A stretch of DNA of 64,000 bases. Source: an uncultured Oscillospiraceae bacterium (GTDB lineage: Bacteria; Bacillota; Clostridia; Oscillospirales; Oscillospiraceae). The position numbers were made by a program, and so were the translations under genes. Positions 51,249 through 57,566 of this stretch are shown in pieces. The stretch covers positions 62,001-126,000 of the forward strand of contig CAKTQE010000001.1 in assembly GCA_934593275.1 (NCBI GenBank), in the 5' to 3' direction. The notes under the pieces were generated by a model. That model worked only from the letters and a program-made list of their open reading frames with translations. It searched no databases and had not been told where the DNA came from. Numbering within the stretch: the first letter of the stretch is position 1; each line of letters opens with the position of its first letter.

Positions 51249-51280
51249 AAGGCTGTCCCATATTTGGGGCAGCTTTTTTG
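51249..51280 (+). terminator. Terminator after the SpoVB-like gene
   Basis: Stem AAGGCTGTCCC/GGGGCAGCTT with 6-nt loop and TTTTTTG. Confidence 0.9.
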
Positions 51281-51321
51281 TGTACAAAGGGGGCGGAAAA
51301 TCAAAACCGCCCCCCGTTTAT

Positions 51322-51442
51322 GTCATTCCGAGCGAACGCAGTGCGTCGAGGAATCTTCCCAAGTGGCAGATTTTACCTTGTGGTGGTTCTTTGTCCCACG
51401 TGGTGGATTCCTCCACTCCGCTTACGCTGCGGTCGGAATGAC
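51322..51442 (+). repeat. 121-bp inverted-end repeat, copy 6
   Basis: GTCATTCCGA...TCGGAATGAC; followed 69 bp later by double-hairpin copy 3. The rest of 51281-51680 shows no gene. Confidence 0.9.
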
Positions 51443-51510
51443 AGAACGGGGGGACGTTTTGTACGGATTCGCCTATTGTTCCTGGAATGTTTCACGCCGC
51501 CCCGCTGCCT

Positions 51511-51564
51511 CATCAGTCAGGGCTGCGCCCTGCCAGCTTCCCCGGAGGGGAAGCTTTTGTACCG
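51511..51564 (+). repeat. Double-hairpin (terminator-like) module, copy 3
   Basis: Same pair of hairpins with TTTTG; fixed spacing behind the 121-bp element. Confidence 0.85.
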
Positions 51565-51680
51565 GGCTTTGGGGTGCAGGTGTACGTTCTGGACCAGGGT
51601 GTCGGTTCTTTTTGGTGAGAAATCCTAGAATGCCCCCAGGGTGGGGCGGTATTTTTAACAGTAATTTAAGAGTCCTGCCA

Positions 51681-51709
51681 TTGCATCCCCAGGAAAAATG
51701 TGCTACAAT
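51681..51709 (+). promoter_or_regulatory. Promoter of the small-export protein gene
   Basis: TTGCAT (51681-51686), 17-bp spacer, TACAAT (51704-51709). Confidence 0.75.
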
Positions 51710-51738
51710 AAGTTGAATCCTGAACAATTGGTGATAGA

Positions 51739-52215
51739 ATGTTTGATAAGTATCTTTCTGTGTTTTTCATATCCATGGTACCCCTGATCGAGCTGCGGGC
51801 GGCGGTGCCTATTGCCATTGGCATGGGCATTCCCACCATGCGGGCCATTGCGATTTGTGCCATTGGAAATATGATTCCCGTACCCATCATTTATCTGTTT
51901 GCCCGGAAAGTTCTGATCTGGGGGCTGGACAAGCCCGGTATCGGGGGTGTCTGCCGGTTCTTCCATGACAAAGGGGAGAAAGCCGGACGGAAGCTGGCCG
52001 GAGGAAAGTACGGGCGGTTTGGTATGGTGGCGGCACTGACGGTGTTTGTAGGTGTCCCCATTCCCGGCACCGGGGCCTGGACCGGCACCCTGGGGGCAAG
52101 CTTTTTGGACCTGGGGCTGAAAAAAACCGTGGCATCCGTAACCACCGGCGTGCTTATGGCGGCGGTCATTATGGCAACCGTCAGCCGGGTGGGTGTACAT
52201 GTATTCGGACTTTAA
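51739..52215 (+). CDS. Putative small multi-drug export family membrane protein (COG2426)
   Basis: 158 aa, four to five hydrophobic segments. MVPLIELRAAVPIAIGMGIP (13-32) and FVGVPIPGTGAWTGTLGASFL (about 102-122) are the two conserved re-entrant-like motifs of this family, which belongs with SNARE-associated/DedA-like folds. Despite the name, transport is not shown. Short gap to the HIT gene suggests an operon. Confidence 0.85.
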   Translation: MFDKYLSVFFISMVPLIELRAAVPIAIGMGIPTMRAIAICAIGNMIPVPIIYLFARKVLIWGLDKPGIGGVCRFFHDKGEKAGRKLAGGKYGRFGMVAALTVFVGVPIPGTGAWTGTLGASFLDLGLKKTVASVTTGVLMAAVIMATVSRVGVHVFGL

Positions 52216-52235
52216 TGTTATGGAGGCGTTTTAAC

Positions 52236-52577
52236 ATGAATGATTGTCTGTTCTGCCGCATTATTGCCGGGGAGATTCCCTCGACCAAGGTCTATGAGGA
52301 TGAAACCGTCTTTGCCTTTCGGGACATTGCGCCCCAGGCCCCTACCCATATTCTGGTGATCCCCAAGACCCATATTTCCGGCTGCAACGGTGTCAATGAG
52401 GAAAACAGCGGGGTGGTTGCCCACATTTTTGAGGTGATTCCCAAAATCGCTCAGGCGGAACACCTTACCGGGGGCTACCGGGTGGTTTCCAATTGCGGAG
52501 CCGACGCCGGACAGACCGTACCCCATCTGCATTTCCATATTCTTGGCGGCAAAACGCTTGCGTTGGAAATGGCTTGA
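52236..52577 (+). CDS. HIT (histidine triad) family nucleotide hydrolase
   Basis: 113 aa, HINT-like purine nucleoside phosphoramidase. Triad HLHFH at 97-101 and zinc Cys pair C4/C7 (CLFC). ATG at 52236 with GGAGG upstream. Its stop codon lies inside the -35 box of the thiT promoter. Confidence 0.94.
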   Translation: MNDCLFCRIIAGEIPSTKVYEDETVFAFRDIAPQAPTHILVIPKTHISGCNGVNEENSGVVAHIFEVIPKIAQAEHLTGGYRVVSNCGADAGQTVPHLHFHILGGKTLALEMA

Positions 52578-52601
52578 CAAATTGCGACAATTGCGTATAA
52601 T
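52574..52601 (+). promoter_or_regulatory. thiT promoter
   Basis: Perfect TTGACA (52574-52579), 16-bp spacer, perfect TATAAT (52596-52601). The -35 box overlaps the HIT stop codon. Confidence 0.88.
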
Positions 52602-52617
52602 AGAGTCAATCGCATAG

Positions 52618-52710
52618 CGCCGTCTTCGGGGAGCCGGTAAACCGGCTGAGAAAGGGATGATAGCCCTGACCCGCTAAACCTGATACGGTTAATACCGTCG
52701 GAGGGAAAGA
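52618..52710 (+). promoter_or_regulatory. TPP riboswitch (THI element)
   Basis: Conserved core elements are present in order: GGGGAGCC, GGCTGAGA, TGACCCG, ACCTGAT, and AATACCG..GGAGGGA. It ends 20 nt before a strong terminator, so TPP binding probably ends transcription before thiT. Confidence 0.95.
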
Positions 52711-52730
52711 TGCGGACCATGACCTTTTTA

Positions 52731-52771
52731 TGTCGCATTGCACCCGGACAGGCTGCAATGCGGCATTTTTT
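52731..52771 (+). terminator. Riboswitch-controlled terminator upstream of thiT
   Basis: 12-bp near-perfect stem TGTCGCATTGCA/TGCAATGCGGCA followed by TTTTTT, between the TPP aptamer and the thiT ribosome binding site. Confidence 0.9.
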
Positions 52772-52788
52772 CTTTGGAGGTCTATTCC

Positions 52789-53340
52789 ATGCAAACTTCT
52801 CACGCAAAACTCCGCGCTCTGACCGAGGGCGCAATCCTCATCGCTCTGGCAGAGATCCTCAGCTTCCTGCCCCTGTACAAAATGCCCTGGGGCGGCTCCG
52901 TGGATCTGGCCATGCTGCCCATCATCGTCTTCTGTGTCCGCTGGGGCTTTGGCCCGGGCATGATCGTGGCTTTTGCCCACTCCCTGCTGCAGACCATGTT
53001 TGAGGGCGGCATTGCCATTGGCTGGCAGAGCATCCTGGGCGACTTCATCATCGCCTACTCCGTTCTGGGCCTGGCGGGCCTGTTCAAGGGCAAGTTCTAC
53101 CTGGCAACCGTGGTTGCCTGCGTGGCCCGGTTCCTGGTCCACTATGTGGTGGGTGCCACCATCTGGGCCGAGTACATGCCCGAAACCTTCTTCAACATGA
53201 CCATGACCACCCCCTGGATCTACTCCGCACTGTATAACGCCGCTTACATGCTGGTAGACATGCTGCTGATCCTGCTGGTGGGCTTCCTGCTGAGCAAGAC
53301 TCCTGCCAAGAAGTACCTGCAGGGTGAAGACCTGGCCTGA
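52789..53340 (+). CDS. thiT: Thiamine-specific ECF transporter S component ThiT
   Basis: 183 aa, six helices, binds thiamine and docks to the shared ECF module. The sequence (ALAEILSFLPLYKMPWGGSVDLAMLPI, HYVVGATIWAEY, YNAAYML) matches ThiT, including the Trp/Tyr/Glu residues of the thiamine pocket. ATG at 52789 with GGAGG upstream; the longer frame overlaps the riboswitch terminator. Regulated by TPP. Confidence 0.94.
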   Translation: MQTSHAKLRALTEGAILIALAEILSFLPLYKMPWGGSVDLAMLPIIVFCVRWGFGPGMIVAFAHSLLQTMFEGGIAIGWQSILGDFIIAYSVLGLAGLFKGKFYLATVVACVARFLVHYVVGATIWAEYMPETFFNMTMTTPWIYSALYNAAYMLVDMLLILLVGFLLSKTPAKKYLQGEDLA

Positions 53341-53365
53341 ACCTCCTGAACCTCCTGAATATTCA

Positions 53366-53405
53366 GAAAAACTCCCGAACGGCCCTGAAAAGCTGTTCGG
53401 GAGTT
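53366..53405 (-). terminator. Terminator of the PlsC-PAP2 operon
   Basis: Stem AACTCCCGAAC.GC/GC.GTTCGGGAGTT followed by TTTTT on the minus strand. On the plus strand it may also help end thiT, but there without a U-run. Confidence 0.85.
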
Positions 53406-53410
53406 CCATA

Positions 53411-54103
53411 TTATTGGGGGTTGGCTGCTTTTCTCCGGCGGAATCTGTCTTTCCAGTAGTCCTTGAAAACCAGAATCTCTGCCAATAGACCCAGAGGCAG
53501 GGCGGCGGCAATATCGATAACGGAGTGCTGCTTGACCACGGCGGTGGACAGGCTGATGACAATGACTGAAAAGACCACAAAGGCTTTCCAGACTTTACCG
53601 GCCTGTTTTTCCTTGAGCCAACAGGAGCCGATGCCCAGGGAATAGGCCACATGCAGCGAGGGGCATACCCCGGTGGGGGTGTCTGCCCGGTAAATAAGAG
53701 CCGCCAGGTGGGTAAAGAAGTTGTCCCTTACAAATTCCGTAGGCCGCAAATCCTGGTAGCTGGGATAGAGAATATAAACGGTCATGGCCACCACCTGGGT
53801 GATGGTGATGAAGATTTGCAGATTCCGGAAATTGGGAATATCATACAGGGCAAAGTACCCCAGGCTGATGACGATCAGCAGATACCAGAAGCAATAGGGA
53901 ATGAAGAAAAACTCATTGAACGGAATCCGTTCATCCAAGGCACTATGGATCAGGTGGCAGCTTTCCACAGGAATCAGGTTTTCTGTGAGGAAATAAAAGA
54001 CAAAATACACCACCCACCCCAGCAGCAGTTTCAGGTGGGCAAACTCCGGCTGGTTGATTTTGGACAGCCGGAAAGTACGGTAGTCAACAACAGGTTTTTT
54101 CAT
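53411..54103 (-). CDS. PAP2-family lipid phosphatase
   Basis: 230 aa, six helices. The PAP2 catalytic motifs are present: CPSLHVAYS (147-155, H151) and KQHSVIDIAAALPLG (191-205, H193). The first motif KX6RP is weak (DLRPTEF). It removes phosphate from a lipid or forms phosphodiesters as in inositol phosphoceramide synthases. The start ATG overlaps the stop of the acyltransferase gene (ATGA), so the two probably share a phospholipid pathway. Confidence 0.85.
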   Translation of the reverse strand: MKKPVVDYRTFRLSKINQPEFAHLKLLLGWVVYFVFYFLTENLIPVESCHLIHSALDERIPFNEFFFIPYCFWYLLIVISLGYFALYDIPNFRNLQIFITITQVVAMTVYILYPSYQDLRPTEFVRDNFFTHLAALIYRADTPTGVCPSLHVAYSLGIGSCWLKEKQAGKVWKAFVVFSVIVISLSTAVVKQHSVIDIAAALPLGLLAEILVFKDYWKDRFRRRKAANPQ

Positions 54104-54858
54104 AAAATCGCCTCGGTTGCGTGGTTGGTCCGGTAATTCTTCTTGGAAATATTGGGATAGGGTACCACAATATGCTCCGGCAGTCCCTCAGCCAGTTCCG
54201 TGATGCTGTCCATCAGGGCCTGGCAAATGCGGCGGCGTTCCTGGGCAATGGGAGCATCGGCATGAAAGGCGATGGGCTTGCCAAAATAAAATTTGTGAAG
54301 CCTGGGGGCCAGATACATGGGAACGAATTGCAGCTCTTTTCCCGTGCGTTTGTAGTAGAGTCTGGCCACATCTACGAAATTCTCCTGGAATTTACACAGG
54401 ATTTGGTTATAACCCTCTTTGCACTCCGGGAAAATAATGATGTGGTTTCCCGCTTCCAGTTTTTTCACCGTGTTCCGGAACGTGCCGATGACCCGGGTGT
54501 CATGGTAGACGGCGATGGTGTCACCGCAGCGCATGACACAGGCGGCAAAGGGGGCAATGATGTAGGAAAAGAGCCTGAAAAGGGGCTTGCACCACCGGGG
54601 CTTTTCGTCCCAGAAGTCGTGGTAGGCATAGTCCGGCAGCTCTTTTGCATCCATCATCTGCCCGGCGCACCAGATGGAGCGTTTTCCCGGAAAGTAGAGT
54701 TCACTGACAATAGGGCCATGGGCCTGGGAATGGTTTCCCACAATGATGGACGGCTCCTGGGGAAGATTTTCCAACCCCTCCCCCGTGGTTTTGGGATAGA
54801 ACAGCTTGACAGCACCCCAACAGAGGTTATAAAACCCTTTTTCCAGTTGTTCTTTCAC
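54100..54858 (-). CDS. PlsC-like 1-acyl-glycerol-3-phosphate acyltransferase homologue
   Basis: 252 aa. GNHSQAHGP (about 38-46) stands for the NHX4D motif, but the Asp position is Gly. The later HIIIFPECKEG matches the FPEG-type substrate motif. The GTG at 54858 is chosen since GGGAGGG lies just upstream (rather close); the frame continues upstream only through heptamer repeats. The family link is good, but the changed motif leaves catalysis open. Couples to the PAP2 gene. Confidence 0.75.
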   Translation of the reverse strand: MKEQLEKGFYNLCWGAVKLFYPKTTGEGLENLPQEPSIIVGNHSQAHGPIVSELYFPGKRSIWCAGQMMDAKELPDYAYHDFWDEKPRWCKPLFRLFSYIIAPFAACVMRCGDTIAVYHDTRVIGTFRNTVKKLEAGNHIIIFPECKEGYNQILCKFQENFVDVARLYYKRTGKELQFVPMYLAPRLHKFYFGKPIAFHADAPIAQERRRICQALMDSITELAEGLPEHIVVPYPNISKKNYRTNHATEAIL

Positions 54859-55067
54859 AGCCCTTCCCTCCCATTTTATTGTGGAGCGTATTATAGAGGG
54901 AGAAGATAAACTACAGATAAACTGGGGGGAACAGTTGACAGTGAACAGTGGACAGTTGACAGTTTTTTCTAATTGACAATGGACAATTGACAATTGACAA
55001 TTTTTGGGGGGACGGACGTTCCCCCATTTTTGCAAACGTAGCAGTAAAATTCCACCGCCTCAACGCA

Positions 55068-55121
55068 CGGTACAAGAGCTTCCCCCCTGGGGAAGCTGGC
55101 AGGGCGCAGCCCTGACTGATG
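55068..55121 (-). repeat. Double-hairpin (terminator-like) module, copy 4 (inverted)
   Basis: Reverse complement of the other three copies, lying 66 bp from the inverted 121-bp copy 7; the unit moved as a whole. Confidence 0.85.
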
Positions 55122-55186
55122 AGGCAGCGGGGCAGCCTGAAACATTCCAGAAACAACAGGCGAATCCGTAGAAACGTCACCCCATT

Positions 55187-55308
55187 GTCATTCCGACCGC
55201 AGCGTAAGCGGAGTGGAGGAATCCACTACGTGGGAGAAAAGTACCACCACAAGATAAAACTTGCCACTTGGGAAGATTCCTCGACTCACTGCGTTCGCTC
55301 GGAATGAC
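55187..55308 (-). repeat. 121-bp inverted-end repeat, copy 7 (inverted)
   Basis: Begins GTCATTCCGACCGC and ends CGCTCGGAATGAC, the reverse orientation of copies 1-6. Confidence 0.9.
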
Positions 55309-55743
55309 ATGTCGAGAGGTGATTCCGATTGACCATACAGGTTATATGCGAAACGTGGCGGGCGGCAGGTTGCCGCCCCTACGATACATTTGTTCCGAAA
55401 TACCGTGTTTTCAGCGTGTCTATCATTGTATTGTGTTCCCCAAAATGCGAAAAACGATATACGTTGACGCAGGGGTGGTGCTTCGCGCAGCGAATCAAAA
55501 TCTATTGATTGCCGGGGGCAACCACACCATAATTCCATCGGCAATCTGCCGCCCGCCACGTTTTGACACCTGAGCCGTATGGACAAAGCGGTATCCCGTT
55601 GGACGAAATGATGTAGGCATCACCCTTGAAAAATGCTGAAAAATGGGTATACTGGGGATAGTTTCTTTTCGGTTTAGGATGATACCATATGCTAAACGCA
55701 AAAAGCTAGGGAAACGCGGACTTGACAAAAAGGGGGAAGTGTT

Positions 55744-56418
55744 TTGTTTCATATCCTGGTGGTGGATGACGATAAGAATACCAGGCGGCTCATGCAGGCG
55801 GTGCTGGAATCTGATGGGTATACGGTGACCACGGCCTGTGACGGGGAGGAAGCCTTGACGGTGCTGGACCGGGAGCATGTGGATTTGGCGGTGCTGGATA
55901 TTATGATGCCCAATATGGATGGCTATGAGTTTACCAAAACTTTGCGGGATGCCAACAACGAGCTGCCCATTTTGATGGTTTCCGCCAAGCAGCTGTCCGA
56001 GGACCGGAAGCGGGGCTTCCTGGTGGGCACGGACGACTATATGACAAAGCCTGTGGATACCGATGAAATGCTCCTGCGGATCAAGGCCCTTTTGCGGCGG
56101 GCAAAAATCGTCAGCGAGCGGAAAATCGAGGTGGGCGATGTGGTGCTGGACTACGATTCCATGACGGTGACCCGGGGCAGTGAGCGGCAGGAACTGCCCC
56201 AAAAGGAATTTTTGCTGCTGTACAAGCTGCTGTCCTATCCGGGAAAAATCTTCACAAGGATCCAGCTGATGGACGAGATCTGGGGCATGGATTCCGACAC
56301 TGGCTGGGAAACGGTAACAGTCCACATCGGCAGACTCCGGAAGCGGTTTGAGCATTACGATGAATTCGAAATCGTCTCCGTCCGGGGTCTGGGCTACAAG
56401 GCGGTGAAAAAGGTATGA
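55744..56418 (+). CDS. Response regulator, OmpR/PhoB family
   Basis: 224 aa. Receiver domain (1-118) with acidic pocket VVDDD (6-10), phosphorylated Asp in VLDIMMPNMDG (about 51), and Lys in TKPVD (about 101). C-terminal winged helix DNA-binding domain (about 130-223) ending in VSVRGLGYKAVKK. TTG start with AGGGGGA about 9 nt upstream. ATGA overlap with the kinase gene. Targets unknown. Confidence 0.93.
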   Translation: MFHILVVDDDKNTRRLMQAVLESDGYTVTTACDGEEALTVLDREHVDLAVLDIMMPNMDGYEFTKTLRDANNELPILMVSAKQLSEDRKRGFLVGTDDYMTKPVDTDEMLLRIKALLRRAKIVSERKIEVGDVVLDYDSMTVTRGSERQELPQKEFLLLYKLLSYPGKIFTRIQLMDEIWGMDSDTGWETVTVHIGRLRKRFEHYDEFEIVSVRGLGYKAVKKV

Positions 56419-57476
56419 AAGAGAAACGCCGGGGCCGCATGACCCTGACCCTGATTTTATCCGGCTGTGTGTTCCTGGTCATTCTGGTGACCCTGCTGAT
56501 CATCGGCCTGGTGCTGCTGATCGTGGATCAGGTGGGTCTTTTGGGCCGGTGGATGGCCCATGCCAGCCTCTTTAGCTTCTTTGCGGCCATTGGCGGCATG
56601 AGTCTGGTAGGCGGCACCTGTATTTCTCTGTTTTTGGGTACGGTACCCCTGCGCTCCATGAACCGCATGACCGAAGGGCTGCACCGGCTGGCCTCGGGAG
56701 ATTACAAAGCCCGCATTGAGCCAAAGGGCATCCTGGGCATGATCCCCCCGGTGCGGGACATGGTGGACTCCTTTAACGCCACCGCCGCGGAGCTAGAGGG
56801 TACGGAACTGTTGCGCTCGGACTTTATCAACAACTTTTCCCATGAGTTCAAAACCCCCATCGTGTCCATTGCGGGCTTTGCGGGGCTATTAAAACAGGGC
56901 AATCTCAACCGGGAGGAGCAGCTGGAATACCTGGACATCATCGAAAGCGAAAGCCGCCGTCTGGCCCAGATGGCCACCAATGTGCTGAACATGACCAAGG
57001 TGGAAAACCAGGCTATCTTAACCAACGTGACCTACTTTAACCTTTCCGAACAGCTGCGGACCTGTGTGCTGCTGCTGGAGCGGAAGTGGGAGAAAAAGAA
57101 TCTGGAAATGAGCCTGGAACTGGAAGAACATATGATTTCCGGCAACCAGGAGCTGCTGCGGCAGGTCTGGGTGAATCTATTGGACAACGCCATTAAGTTC
57201 TCCCCGGAGGACCAGGTGGTGGAGATCTCCGCCTCGGAAGAAAACGGCTGGGTCTCCGTCTCCATCAGCAACACCGGCTCCCGCATTCCGGAGAACCAGC
57301 AGGAGGCCATCTTCCGGAAGTTCTATCAGGCTGACCGCTCCCACAACACTGAGGGCAACGGCATCGGTCTGGCGGTGGTCAAACGGGTGGTAGAGCTTCA
57401 CGGCGGCAGTATCCGGGTGGAAAGCGATGCGGCCTTTACCAAATTCACGGTGAAGCTGCCCAAGAAGCCTGCATAA
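56415..57476 (+). CDS. Sensor histidine kinase (HAMP, HisKA, HATPase)
   Basis: 353 aa. Two membrane helices (about 15-40 and 55-75) separated by a very short external loop, so it probably senses within the membrane. HAMP follows (about 75-130), phospho-acceptor His in NNFSHEFKTP (about 140), N box VWVNLLDNAIKFS, G boxes in GNGIGLAVV. Partner of the response regulator. Confidence 0.93.
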   Translation: MKEKRRGRMTLTLILSGCVFLVILVTLLIIGLVLLIVDQVGLLGRWMAHASLFSFFAAIGGMSLVGGTCISLFLGTVPLRSMNRMTEGLHRLASGDYKARIEPKGILGMIPPVRDMVDSFNATAAELEGTELLRSDFINNFSHEFKTPIVSIAGFAGLLKQGNLNREEQLEYLDIIESESRRLAQMATNVLNMTKVENQAILTNVTYFNLSEQLRTCVLLLERKWEKKNLEMSLELEEHMISGNQELLRQVWVNLLDNAIKFSPEDQVVEISASEENGWVSVSISNTGSRIPENQQEAIFRKFYQADRSHNTEGNGIGLAVVKRVVELHGGSIRVESDAAFTKFTVKLPKKPA

Positions 57477-57487
57477 AGCCACATCAT

Positions 57488-57546
57488 AAAAAACTGCCAC
57501 GAAGCAGTATCCCATAAACCATGGGACTGTTTCGTGGCAGTTTTTT
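57488..57546. terminator. Bidirectional terminator between the kinase gene and relA
   Basis: 12-bp stem AACTGCCACGAA/TTCGTGGCAGTT with an inner hairpin (CAGTCCCAT-like), A-run before and TTTTTT after, serving convergent genes. Confidence 0.9.
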
Positions 57547-57566
57547 ATTCAGGCAGTACCCCGCAA

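Larger units (their letters stand above)
54935..55575. repeat. Intergenic repeat block 8
   Basis: Non-coding, within 54859-55743. Heptamer tract (54935-55004), then, inverted relative to other blocks, double-hairpin copy 4 and 121-bp copy 7, then a GC palindrome (about 55356-55381), and a GCGCAGCGAATCAAAATC / GATTGCCGGGGGCAA stretch (about 55485-55520) inverted relative to 43361-43400. 55576-55743 holds the leader of the response-regulator gene; no clear promoter is seen. Confidence 0.8.
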
